From the NCBI GenBank assembly GCA_014529385.2, contig CM043967.1, forward strand, positions 4,149,001-4,213,000: a stretch of 64,000 bases of DNA. Reading direction: 5' to 3'. Every line of letters begins with the position of its first letter. Positions within the stretch are counted from its first letter, which is position 1. Source of the DNA: Adiantum capillus-veneris (lineage: Eukaryota; Streptophyta; Polypodiopsida; Polypodiales; Pteridaceae). The position numbers and the translations under genes are program-made. Shown here piece after piece: positions 45,979-57,438 of this stretch. The notes beneath the pieces were generated by a model, which searched no databases, was not told the origin of the DNA, and saw nothing but the letters and a program-made list of their open reading frames with translations.

Positions 45979-47892
45979 ATGCTGAACCCATGCGCCTGAA
46001 ACCATGATGTCATCTCCCCATACCAGCATGCTGTATCTCCCTACATGGCTAACTGTCAAGTGCAAGGCGGGCATATCTGTCTCTGGGAAGTTCCCACATG
46101 CGGTGTATGAAGGAGACAGATCTGGTGAGCGCCTCAACCACTAGTGGGGGGGCAACTAGCTCTGCTCGTATAATAGCACGTGGTACTGAAGCCTTGGCTC
46201 TAATGAGCCGCGAGATCATAGAGACCAGAGGCTTCTCGATGTCCCCCCATCCATCACCACGGCCTGTCCTCCCGTGATGATCCAATGAAGGTCCCCAAAT
46301 CTCAGCTCCATAAAGCAATGCAGAAACCACCAAAGTGTCAAAGAGCCAGAGCTTCGTCCGAGGCTCTTGAAATTGAACCGATGAACACATCCTTTCCAAA
46401 CTACCCAATGTTGCATGGGCTCTTGTCAATCTAGTCTCTGTTGCCCTCCTCAATTAAAATGCTGGCCCACTAAAAACCACTCCAAGGTAAGTGTAAGCAT
46501 CTGTATACTCCACTGTCTCCTGGCCGCATGTGAATGCGGGCGCTGACCTCCTGATCCACTGTGGGGTGGTATTAAATACCATGACCTTGGTTTTACCAAG
46601 GTTGACGGACAAACCACTTTCTTGGGCAAACCTATGCAAAGCATCCAAGTGACGTTGCATCCCCTCCGGAGAGTCGGAGATCAACATAATATCATAAGCA
46701 TATAACAGTAGTGGTATCCATGTCCCTGCCAGCTGTGCACCTCTATCACCATCTCTCTCAATGTACTCAGAAACCTCATCCACATACATACCAAATAGAG
46801 TAGGAGAGAGCGGGCAGCCTTGCTTCACCCCAATAGTGGAGTGAACCGGTGTGGATAGACCCTCTGAGGTGCGTACATGCCCCACTACTGACCTGTATAA
46901 TGCCATTACCCCCCAAATGAGCTATGTGGGTACTCCCATCTGCTGTAATCTGCGCATCAATCTAGCTCTAGGCACTGTGTCAAAAGCTTTGCGGAAATCC
47001 ACAAAGCTACAATAGATCCGTCTCCCATGCGATCTGCCCTCCTCAATGATGGCTTTGAGTGTCAAGATATGGTTAAGAGTAGAAAAACCCCTCCTGAACC
47101 TTGTCTGCCCGGCTGCGCGTATCCCCTCCCTCTCTACCCATCTACTCAGCTGCTGCTCAAGAATAGATGCATACAACCGTGTCAATGTGTGTCCAATCAT
47201 GATAGTGCGATAATTCCCAGGCTCCATAGGGTCTCCTAACTTGAAGATAGGTACAATAGTAGATAGGCTCCAAGTATCAGGCAAGCCCTCACACATGGCA
47301 CGGTTAAACATAACTGCTAGAAGCTCTGCTAGTAGATCTCTGGCATGCGTGAGATGCTCAGCCATCATGATCATATGCTCTCCCAGTCCTCATCCTGTCA
47401 ATGGCCTTCCTCACCATCTCAGCGGTGAAAAAAGCACGTGTGTGTGGGCATGGATCGGGGGGGTCGGGAAGGGGGGGCTGCTTAGGAACTATGTACAGAG
47501 ATGATGCGTACTGGCCCCACGCCTCTGTAGAAGTGATGGCAAGGGGGGGGAGAGTGCTCATGAAAGAGCCGCCATGCCTCACGTGAGTCCTGACTCAAGA
47601 ATAGCTCGTATAGATCCTACTCTAGGCGGGCCAAAAATGTCCTCTTCTTCCGCCGCACTAGGCGTCGGAAGTCAATCTGTGACTGTCTGTGAGTGATGTA
47701 CCCCAAAATCACCTCCCTCTGAAGTCTAGATCTAGTGTCCCGGCATTCCTCATCACACCAACTATTCTGGGGCATGCTCCGCGAACGGCGTCTCTGCTCA
47801 GGCTGGGTATGTGGGTATGCCTCTGTTGCTGCATCATGTAGTGTCTATGTCAGTATAGTAGTAAGCTCCTCCAGAGGTCTCAGAGACAGATC
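45977..47892 (-). mobile_element. TC-tail LINE copy H, internal ORF2 segment
   Basis: Minus strand. In reading order: the endonuclease-RT linker (PEQRRRSRSMPQNSW at about 47770), FFTAEMVRKAIDRMRTGRAY, RT (NHILTLKAIIEEGRSHGRRI, SFVDFRKAFDTVPRARLMRR, GVKQGCPLSPTLFGMYVDEV, LLLYAYDIMLISDS), then EPRTKLWLFDTLVVSALLYG to the MTSW-FQAHGFSM region. YAYDIM shows the first catalytic Asp changed to Tyr. There is no 3' UTR: the copy stops at 45977 against the (CT)n tail of copy G, in opposite orientation. It is joined to copy I at about 47892. Confidence 0.8.
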
Positions 47893-48735
47893 ACGGACTG
47901 CTGCTCTCCCCAAAGAAAACCTCAGCCCAGTGGAGACAACTCCAAGGTAAGTGTATGCATCTGTATACTCTACAATCTCTTGACCATATGTGAAAGTCGG
48001 TGCTGATCTCCTGATCCATTGTGGTGTAGTGCTAAACACCATAACCTTGGTTTTACCAAGGTTTATAGACAATCAACTTTCCTCTGCAAATTTGTGTAAT
48101 GCATCCAACTGTCGCTGCATACCCTCTGGTGAGTCAGAGATCAACACAATATCATCAGCATATAACAACAATGGGATCCACGTCCCTGCCAACTGGGCAC
48201 CTCTATCACCCTCACTGTCAATGTAATCAGACACCTCATCAACTTTTACATACCAAATAGAGATGGGCAACCCTGTTTCACCCAAATGGTGGAGTGAACT
48301 AAATCAGATTTCCCCTCTGGAGTGCGTGCATGTCCCATCACTGATCTGTATAGAGCCATAATCCCCCAAATCAACACTAATAGGCACCCCCATCTCCTGC
48401 AGTCTGCGCATCAATCAAGCTCTCAGTACCATGTCAAATGCTTTGCGGAAATCCACAGAGCTACAATAAATCCGTCTCCCATGTGACCTGCCCTCCTCAA
48501 TGATGGCTCCGAGTGTCAGAATATGATCAAGAGTGGATAAACCCCTCCTGAAACCGGCTTGGCCCTTTGCTCGTACACCCTCACCCTCTGCCCAATTACT
48601 CAACTGCTGTTGAAGAATGGATGCATACAACCGTGCCAATGTGTGCCCAACCATAATAGTGCGGTAATTTCCAGGCTCTGTAGGATCACCTGCTTTGATA
48701 GGCACAATAGTAGACAATCTCCAAGTCTCAGGTAA
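47893..48735 (-). mobile_element. TC-tail LINE copy I, RT segment
   Basis: Minus strand. GDPTEPGNYRTIMVGHTLAR, GQAGFRRGLSTLDHILTLGA, SVDFRKAFDMVLRA, YADDIVLISDSPEGMQRQL, LGKTKVMVFSTTPQWIRRSA, then YLGVVSTGLRFSLGRAA, where it is joined to copy H sequence. Frameshifts lie at about 48415 and 48285. It is closer to copy D than to F in wording (SDSPEG). Confidence 0.78.
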
Positions 48736-48934
48736 CTATCCCAAGCCTCAGCCTCCCAAGACCTCAAACATCTTCGAAGGTGGAAAGAGCTAGCAAGGAA
48801 TGAGGGTGAGGACGAGGAAGAAGAAACATTTCATAGGAGAAAGAATAAGTTACTCACTTATCATCACTCTTCTTGATAGCATACATAATAGCATAGTAAT
48901 GAAGATGGAAAGCTTAAGCATTGAAGCATGGCTC
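48736..48934 (+). other. Non-LINE fragment between inverted LINE pieces
   Basis: About 200 bp with an open plus-strand reading SQDLKHLRRWKELARNEGED followed by Glu-rich and basic residues (EEEETFHRRKNKLL). It may be a piece of a host exon or linker DNA. It is too short to name. No other copy was seen in the window. Confidence 0.3.
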
Positions 48935-49978
48935 TTGGTTGGATGTGCCCCTCCTACGGAGATTAAGGTGCTTACCAGATCAATCTCCTTTGTGCACAGC
49001 TTGTGGGATACTACTAGAGATAGATATGCTAGTCTGGCCCTTGAGTCTTCCAGACAGTTAGCTCTTTAGGGGGACACTTCATGCTGGTATGCACAGATGA
49101 CATCATGGTTTCAGACGCATGGTTTCACCATGGACAGGCGCACCCTCGATGTCTCTTACACGGGTGGAGATTACTAGATTCATTCGTCAGGACCTGATCC
49201 AGCTGAATACCAGGAGGACATGGATAGAGCCGCCACAGGAGTTGGGCACAAAGATGGCTTTATATAGAGAGCATCTTCTCCACCTCACAGGAGATGGGTC
49301 TGTGATTCGACCCAGCTACATGGACACACATATGTCTCATGGTTTGCAGTGTACCATTGGTCAGATACGCACATCCTCACATCAGTTGGAGAATTGAGAC
49401 TGGTAGATTTATAGGGATACTAGCAGTCAGCAAGAAATGCCGCTTATGCCCGTTAGAGCCAGACACGACAGAGCTATGTTACATTTGTCATTGCACAGTG
49501 TACTATGAGATACGGGGCCGTTTCCATTGCTTATTCAGAGAGGGTTTCGGTCCTTTCTCTAGGGTCATGAGTTCTGAGGATCAGAGAAGTCTTGGGCTAT
49601 ATCTACTTTAGTTACACAGATATAGAGACACTTTACTGGGGAGAGATAGAGAGAGACAGTCCCAGAGACAGATTACAAGTTTCTGGGACAGCCAAAGGAG
49701 CAGTCATCATTGCACAGCTTGGCCCACACTCATTCGGCCACTACCGGCACTCTCATCGACCGAGCCCTGGAGCTACGGAGATCCAGACAGCCACGATTGA
49801 GGAGAGGGGCTACACAGCATCCACGAAGACTACAGCAGAGGAGTCCAGCATACTCTCTCGATATCCAGAGTGCAGATGAGGATGGATTCTAATAGTAGTA
49901 TCTAGTTTTTTTGTACCCAGACATGGTATTAGAATCACCATTTTGTAACAGATTGGTCATTTCATTTCATTTCTCTTT
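48935..49978 (+). mobile_element. TC-tail LINE copy J, 5'-truncated 3' part
   Basis: ORF2 C-terminal part from APPTEIKVLTRSISFVHSLW through MDTHMSHGLQ, CRLCPLEPDTTELCYICHC (the zinc His is Cys here), FHCLFREGFGPFSR and QRQITSFW (degenerate form of QRQITDFF, 49663-49686). The 3' end is ATTGGTCATTTCATTTCATTTCTCTTTCTCTC, a shortened and impure tail. TAG at 49067-49069 replaces CAG of copy G. A short deletion lies at about 49137. Confidence 0.85.
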
Positions 49979-50306
49979 CTCTCATAACAGGTATTGAGTT
50001 CAACTCCTCGTCATATAGATCTTTAAGGTCTCTTGAGATAGTTTCCTACGAGGGTTACACAATCTTCTTCTTCTTTCCTATAACGTTAAAACTCTCTTCT
50101 TCTTGGGTGTGTGTGTGCTAATCAAAAGAGGAAAATGGTATAACCTTTCTATCGCCAAAGTGTGGTAGATTGGTTATGCCATTTCCCTCTTGAATAACAG
50201 GTCTTGAGTGGTCTTGAGTTCAACTCTCCTCGTCGGCTAGATCTATAATGTCTCTTGGGATAGTTTCCTACGACGTTAGAACTCTCTTCTCCTTCTCCTC
50301 CTCCTC

Positions 50307-50309
<3 letters not shown>
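49979..50309. other. Spacer with an imperfect duplicated segment
   Basis: Two related stretches, about 49986-50100 and 50200-50290, share CAGGT(A/C)TTGAGT...TTCAACTC..CTCGTC, TCTCTTG(A/G)GATAGTTTCCTACGA and ACTCTCTTCT. The first words also occur at 36853-36873. No coding signal. Confidence 0.6.
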
Positions 50310-50398
<89 letters not shown>

Positions 50399-51346
50399 GA
50401 TGAGGTATCAGATTACATTCATAGAGAGGGTGACAGAGGTGCTCAACTTGCAGGGTCATGGATCCCTTTGTTGTTGTATGCAGATGATATTGTATTGATA
50501 CCAGAATCACCAAATGGAATGCAGAGGCAGTTAGATGCATTACATAAATTCGCGGAGGACAGCGGACTGTCGGTGAATTTGGGTAAAACCAAAGTTATGG
50601 TGTTTAACACCACACCGCAGTGGGTTAGGAGATCGGCACCTACATTTGCATATGGCCAGGATACAATAGAGTACACAGATGCATACACATACCTTGGTGT
50701 GGTATTTGCGACTGAAGTTTACTCTCAAGAAAGCAGCGGAGGCTAGATTGTCCAGAGCCTCTGCGGCCTTGGGAGGGTTGGAGAGGATGTGTTCACAAGT
50801 GCAATTTCAGGAACCACGAACAAAACTTTGGCTCTTTGATACTGTGGTGGCTTCGGCTATGCTTTATGGAGTCTAGATTTGGGGACCATCTGTGGATCAT
50901 GATAATTGGAAGCCAATGGAGAGACCTTTGGTATCTATGATTTCCTGAATGATTAGAGCCAAGGCCTCTGTACCACACGCGATTATCTGAGCGGAACTAG
51001 CTGCCCCTCCGATAGATATTGAAGCTCTTACCAGATCAGTGTCCTTTATACATGGTTTGTGGGATACAAATAATTGTCGATATACTAGATTGGCCTTCGA
51101 ATCCTCTCGACAGTTAGCAATGAAAGGGGATACATCATGCTGGTATGCGCAACTGTCTCTGTGCTTTCAGAGACACGGGTTCAGTATGGAAAGATTACCC
51201 CCCTACCAATACTCTCTTGAGGCTCCATCATTGGCAATTACACGAACGGAGATTTAATAAAATCATCCGTCGGATCTTATACAGTTGGATACTAAGAGGA
51301 CATGGGTAGACCCTACACAAGGATTGGGCACGAAGATGGCCGACTA
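50310..51346 (+). mobile_element. TC-tail LINE copy K, RT segment behind a (CT)n(GT)n tract
   Basis: The tract (50310-50393) runs straight into ORF2 at DEVSDYIHREGDRGAQLAGS, then LLLYADDIVLIPESPNGMQR, LSVNLGKTKVMVFNTTPQWV, YTDAYTYLGVV and EPRTKLWLFDTVVASAMLYG, to about 51346, where it ends abruptly against the L1-type LINE. TAG at 50874-50876 replaces CAG (compare copy G). A TGA at about 50988 stands where others read IRAEL. Both ends are truncated. Confidence 0.82.
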
Positions 51347-51349
51347 CAA

Positions 51350-54300
51350 AAAGGAAAGCCTCTCTGCGCTCCCGCATGCGGTCGGAGCTGCCCTGGAGTC
51401 TCTCGAGCTGTCCTCTGAGAGTATGGATCAACTCTAGCCAAAGATCCCGAACAGTCTCTGCTGGTGGTACAGGGCGAGCCTCGAAGATGCGGAAGCAGCG
51501 GGCCCGCCAGATGAACCAGAGTGTCAGGCCACTGATGAGCTCCCAGCACTCCTCTCTCTCACTGCACCACTCCTGTGGAGCAAGCTCTGTGGGCAGGCTG
51601 GAGTGTAGGTCGTCCCCCCTGTATCACTATCATCTTGCCGGTGGAAGATAGCTCAAATTGAAGAGCCGGGCCCGTGAGAGTGGACCAAGCAGCTGCCCCC
51701 CAAGTGTACTGCCGAGCCGTGGAAAGAGCTGGCATCAGCCGAAGAACACAAAGCCACATCTGCTGTGCCAAAGGACAGTCCCAAAGACAGTGACAGTGAC
51801 TCTCCACAAGATGGTCACAAGCTGCACATACGGCCGAGAGACCACTACTATGTACAAGCCAGCTCCCAACTGCTGTAGCTCTGTGTGCGACCAACCACAC
51901 TGGAACAAAGTGACTCACCTCGGCTGTCTGGAGTTCCACAACCTCCCCCAAAAAGCTGCCAAGGACTCAGCTGTGAGACCCTCCTCCTGCCAATGAGGAG
52001 CTGCAGGGGGGGGGGGCCTCTCTCTGTGCTGCCAGTATGTGACGTCCTAGTCGAACAGTGTACTAAAAGAAAGGAACACCTGGGTGGTCTGCAGAGGAGA
52101 AAGGGGCCCTCCAAAGCCACTCTCCAGGATCCCACTGTACTCGTGCCAGTGGACAGCTCTCCCAAGCCCACAGTCTCCAGTGTCCAGCCTCAAGAGCTGC
52201 TGGGTCACGATCGATGACACAAGTCCTCCCACAGATACCCATTGCTCGGATCCTCTGAAAACAGCACTCTGTCACTTGCGGGGCCTCTACTGCAACTCGA
52301 TGTAAGCGTCCCTCACCCTGTATCTCGAAAAACAGGGATGGAACAGTCTCTGAGCAAGCCCGAACTGAGATGAGAACCTCCAGTCGCGTGAAGGCTCCCA
52401 TCCATCGGGGCGCTGCTGACTTGAGAGGTGTGAGCCACTCAGCTGGTACTGCCTTTGAGATGTCCTGACACATGCTCTGCACCCCTCTCATGCCCTGAAG
52501 CTGAAAGCCATGAAGCTCCTCTGACAAGCCTGAAAACTGTAACCAGTCACCTAAAGAGCGTACTGGACCCTCTGTCATGGGACCCAAGGAAACATGAGGC
52601 CGACTACCAACCAAGTGGCCTCTCTGAGTACTAACCATGGGGTTCCAAACAAGGGGCTGTCTTAGGCGCTCCTCCGTGCAAGTAGGTTGACGCTACTCCA
52701 GGCCTCGCCGCAGATGCTCCCAAGATTGGAGCAAACTCACAGCGAAGCGGTCCTCCAGTCTCCTGCTCAAGCCAACTCTACGCATCTCTGTGAAAATCCA
52801 TTTGGTCGAAGGTCGCCAGGGGTCTCCAGCCTGAGGCACCCTAGTACGAAGCCACTGCAGCAAGAATTCCTTCCAGGGCTCCTCACCTGGAAGAAGTCCT
52901 CTGATGATGAACTTCCCAAGAAGGGCTCTGCTCTGCTGTGCTGGGTCTATGATCCCAAGCCCTCCCTGAGAACAAGGAAGCGTGATGACCTGCCAAGCCA
53001 CTTTGGCCGGGCTATCAGAGTGTCACGCCCTGACTAAAGGACGTTCTTGGTCAGCCTCTCTACTTGGCTGATACAAGAACTCGAGAAGATCCAGCAAGAA
53101 GTGATGTACCACATAGTAGCCAACAACACCTGGTTGGCCACTACAACTCTGCCTGCCAGAGAAAGTCGTGCAGAGCTCCAATGTAACAACTTCCTCCTGA
53201 TAGACACGAGGAGGGGAGCAATCTGCTGCTTGAGAGACAAGTCCAAACCAACCTGACAACCCAAGTATCGAACTGCAGTCCTTCGAGGAATCCACTTGAA
53301 ACCCTCACCTGGCATCCAATCGGGTATAGGAGCATTACCAACCGAGAAAGCCACTGTCTTTCTCCAGTTGATCAATGCGCCCGATGCACAACAGAAAGTC
53401 TCAAGAGCTTGCTCACACCTGTGAAGGTTGGCCTCCTGGCCATCCAGTACAAGGCTGAGTCGTCTGCAAACTCAGCGTCCAGTAGCTCATCTCCCCGAAT
53501 AGGAAGTGCTAAGCCACGTAAACCAACCTGCTGCGACACCAAAAACTTGCTCATCGCCTCAACATAGAACAGAAAGAGGAAGGGGGCAAGAGGGCAGCCC
53601 TGTCTGACCGAACGTGTGAGCATGAAGCGATCACCTCTACCTCCTGACAAAAGTACTTGACTGTGTGCCCGTCTGTACAAAGCTGACACCCCTCTGATCC
53701 AAGCATCTGAGAAGCCCATCCTGCGTAGAGTGCCCTCCAGAAAGTCCTAGTCAACTCTGTCATAGGCCTTCTCAAAATTGAGAAGAAGAATCACCGGATC
53801 CTCACCACGGAGCTGCGCTAGGGCAGAAGCCTCCCAAAAAGTAAAGATGTTGTCAAGGATACTACGCTCCTTGACAAAACCTGTCTGAGTCCCATGTATA
53901 ATGCTCTCTAGAAGTGGCTGAATCCTCAAACTCAGAGCCTTGGCAAGAATTTTGTAGTCTGAGTTGAGGATGGTGATGGGGCGCCACTGTCGAATCTCAT
54001 CCAAGGAGCCACCCTCGTTGGGAATGAGGTAGATCACGCCCTCACTCATGCTGTCAAGCATCTCTCCTGTGTGCAGGATGTACTAAAAAGCACTACAGAG
54101 ATTTGGGCCAAGCAAGTCCCAGTACTCCAAGAAAAAACTCGGAGTCAAGCCATCCTCACCTGGACAACTACCACGGGGGAGTGCACTAAGAGCTGTGTGC
54201 AACTCCTCGAGCTGAAGTAGTTCAAGCCTCTGACGCATCTCCTCAGTCACAAGACAAGGGATCTGTGTCCACACCTGCTCTCTGCATGCATCATGACGCT

Positions 54301-55567
54301 CCGACTAAGGCTCTGCAGACAATAAATCGCGGTAGAAGTCAGTAGCAACTGCACGCATGTCCTCTGGCTCTGAAGCAACTGACCTGTTAGGCCTCCTCAA
54401 CTGATTGACCTTGGCATGTGTATGCCGAGGTCCCACTGTCTCAAAGAAAGCACCTGTCACTCTGTCACCCACCTGGGTCCACTGAGATGCCTGTCGATGG
54501 AAAGCAAACTCATGGCACCTCTCCTCTGTGCTAACAAGCTCCTGGCGAGCCTGCTGTGATTGCTCCTCCAACCAAGGACTGTCTGGATGCTGCTCCTGCA
54601 TCCTCTGCAAGGAAGCAACGCCCCGTTGGAGACGCTGCTCCTCTCTCGCTACAGCCAAGCGAGCCAAAGACTCCTGAAGAAAGAATCGACTAAGTTGAGC
54701 TAGTCCTGAGGCCGCTCTGTCAGCAGGAGAATCCTGCATGTCTAAGCTCTCTATCCAAAGAGCCTCCACTCGCTCTCTGAGCGTAGAGTCCAGCAAGACC
54801 CTCTCAGGGATGCGTAGCATCGTGCTCCCCCTCCTCTGCTTGTCTATCACTGTGAGGATCACTGGTGCATGGTCCGAAAAGGAAGTCCTTGTCAGAATGC
54901 CAATTGTCCCACCCAAGTCACAGAAGTGGTCACTAGTGTAGAAGCGATCTATTCGCGATAGATTCACTCCTCCCACCTGCAATCCGAACGAGAGAAGGCC
55001 ACGCTGTCTGGGGGTCTCACAAAGGTAGAATGCTGCCATACATCCGAAACCCTCAGAGTCATACAAAACCTCTCCCAAGCTGCCAGCTCAGCTCCATGCA
55101 CAGTAGCATGGCTACCACCAATCCTATCAAAGGGGTCCTCCAACATGTTGAAGTCACCCCCTATGCACCATTGCTCTGCCTGCGGCAGAGACTTAACAAT
55201 CTGTGACCAAAACTCTGCTCGTACACTCGCCACATTGGGCGCATAGATGTTCAGGAAGCCCACAAGACAACCCTGAACCTGCATAGTAATCCACTGAGCC
55301 CTGCCTGGCACAATAATCCCTCTGCCCACAATGGCCTGCTGCAAAGAATCCGCAATAGTCATCATACCCCGACCTGGATGCCTCCAGGTCCAAAAGCAGC
55401 TGACCAAAAAGTATCATATCGTCCACGCAAAAGCTGACCACAACATCTAATGCGGCTCTCACACAGGTGATGCTCTTGTGGCATAAGAATGTCAATCTCT
55501 CCTCCCACAAGGCATCGCTGAAGCTCCTGAAGCAATCGGCCCCTCTGACGCTAAAACTGGGGCCCAC
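51350..55567 (-). pseudogene. L1-type LINE ORF2
   Basis: In minus order: endonuclease GFLNIYAPNVASVRAEFWSQ, WCIGGDFNMLEDPFDRIGGS, VNLSRIDRFYTSDHF and SFSDHAPVILTV; linker with ELHTALSALPRGSCPGEDGL; RT with EIRQWRPITILNSDYKILAK, IIHGTQTGFVKERSILDNIF, ILLLNFEKAYDRVD, RSVRQGCPLAPFLFLFYVEA, the catalytic AEFADDSALYW and TVAFSVGNAPIPDW. Then come GYLGCQVGL-like RYLGCQVGLDLSLKQQI, and late CAACDHLVESHCHCLWDCPL as zf-RVT. The RT order and F-A-D-D box match plant L1 LINEs. Frameshifts are numerous (for example near 55400, 54290, 53750, 53380 and 52060). Confidence 0.82.
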
Positions 55568-57238
55568 CTAATCCCTGTACGTTCCATGAGACGATCCTCC
55601 TGGGGAGCGAGAGAGAACAGTTGCTGCCGCATCAGCTAAACGTGCTATCTTCGAGGCTGGCTTGGATGGGGAGTAATCCGCATCCGAGCGTCCTCGAGAT
55701 AAGCGTGACTGCAAAGAGTGCCTAGCCCAAGCCCAAGTAGACCAAGCTGTGCGTAAAGCAACCTCCTCTGTCCAGGAGTCCTCATGTATGTGTACATAGC
55801 ATGGCGGGCACTGCGTATCAGCAAAAAAGTGAACCACAATGTGTCTACATCCTGCTGCGTCTGGAGGTGTCACAGCAAACTTGGCCAATGGCCAAAGAGT
55901 CTGAAGCATGTCTGTAACCCCTAGGTCTCCCATGTGATGAGAGAACTCTAGGGCCTGTGTCTATAGCCACTCCAACACTGAGTCAAAAGTCCACTCAGTC
56001 TGGTCCCTACCACAAAAGGGAAAAGAGAGCCAACCGCTAAGTCCAAGGCCTCTATCCCCCTAGCTGCAAGGAACAGAACATGAACCCTGAAGCAGGCTGC
56101 CTCAAGGTCTGGTGAGGAGTCGTCGAGATACCGTGTAAAGTCGTAGGCAAAGAAGTCCCACTGACGCCGAATGTCGAAGCTTGTCAGACCACGAGGGACT
56201 GCTGCAAAGGGAGACGTTTGTACCAGAAGAGGGGGTCGCAAGAAAGGCTGTCCCTCTCTCGCCAAGCGACTCGTGGCAAAGGCGCTGCCAAGAGATCTCC
56301 TAGTAGCCGAGGATGGCCCTGCTCCCTGGGTTGACTGTGGGACTGGAGTGGGAAGGGGGGGTGCGGGAGCAAAGGGAGGGGGGGGAGAGGGGGATCGGCA
56401 AAGGTAGGAGGGAGAGGTGGAGAGGCGGAGGGAGCAGGAGGCAGCGAGGGGGGGCTGAAGAGGAGGGGGGGAACTCGGGGGAAGGGGGGCTTATTGAGGG
56501 TGAGGGTGATGCGGTGGTAGGGACCTCGTCCTGCTGAAGAGGGCCGAATCGGTTCCCTGTGGGAACCCACTGCTGCTGGGCAGGTGCCTGAGGACCACTC
56601 TGGGTGCCAGGTTGTCGCTGAGGCCCCTACCGTCATCGACCATGCCAACCCTCCTCCGCTTGAGCCCCAGGCTCGGAGGGTGGCTCTGCCTTTGTACTCT
56701 GTGTCTCTGTCTGCTGTTGCTGGCTAGCTCTTGAAGGCTCGGGCTGGGCCTGTGGTGTAGGTCGGGCCTTCGCAAGATGGCCCATCTGTCGACAAATGAA
56801 GCACTGATTCGGGAGGCCCGAATACTCCATGCTCTGTCTAAACCAACCCCCACTCACTCGAGGAAGTAGGATGACCTTCGCGAGAGTGTGGGTGTCCCTA
56901 ACCAGAACGCGAACTGAGGGAATGCCGGCCGCCTTGGCATATTGAGGCTGCCGTGCGAGGTGTCTCCAGGCCAGTCCCAATCGCTGGCCTATCCTGGACA
57001 AAAGTGGTAGGTACTCCCTCCTCAAACTAGGAAAGCAGACGGAGATGGGAAGGTCTACCTCCTCTACCAGAACATCTGAAGCAGGGTCAAAACCATATCT
57101 CCACTGTCGAAAGTGGGCTCGAACTGCTCGGATGGTCAAGGGGCTCATGGCGATGACCTTGGATGCCATCTTGGAGGTCTCAAACTCGATCTGATAGTAG
57201 CCGCGTCCGAGGAACTGAACATCCAAGATCTTGCCCAC
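55568..57238 (-). pseudogene. L1-type LINE ORF1 with DUF4283-like domain and zinc knuckle
   Basis: Starts at ATG 57238: GKILDVQFLGRGYYQIEFET, KVIAMSPLTIRAVRAHFRQW, VDLPISVCFPSLRREYLPL, IPSVRVLVRDTHTLAKVILL, then CFICRQMGHLAKARP (last Cys of the CCHC changed to Arg). This is the DUF4283-zinc knuckle plan common in plant L1 elements. After a TGA at 56633 a Pro-rich low-complexity stretch (56500-56280) and two further conserved-looking blocks follow (QWDFFAYDFTRYLDDSSPDL; GCRHIVVHFFADTQCPPCYV). These may be the rest of ORF1. It would bind LINE RNA. Confidence 0.7.
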
Positions 57239-57438
57239 CTCTGCGAGAAGGCGGGCTTGGAGAAGATCATGCAGCTCTCCAGACTAGTATCCACTTCTAT
57301 TGCACTAAATCCGTATGTACATTTAATGTGCTAGCTTCATTAATACCCCTCTTTCGAACACGTTGGGTTGGGGCATACATAGGTTATAACCCAAAAGCCT
57401 CAAGGTAAAGTTGCAATACATTTGGTGACTCCAAAAGT

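Larger units (their letters stand above)
51347..57290 (-). mobile_element. L1-type LINE, minus strand, decayed
   Basis: A second, unrelated LINE of about 5.9 kb. ORF1 with a DUF4283-like domain and CCHC knuckle (57238-55568). ORF2 with APE endonuclease (55567-about 54800), RT (about 54274-53000) and a zf-RVT-like tail (about 51900-51750). GC content is visibly higher than in its neighbours. There is no poly-A or CT tail at 51347, so the 3' end is probably truncated. The 5' end is cut near 57290. Confidence 0.85.

Noticed and set aside
56184-56648. Proline-rich protein (PPLPPTFADPPLPP style) as an independent gene
   Set aside because: It is in the low-complexity part of the L1-type LINE ORF1, in the same orientation and between its conserved blocks.
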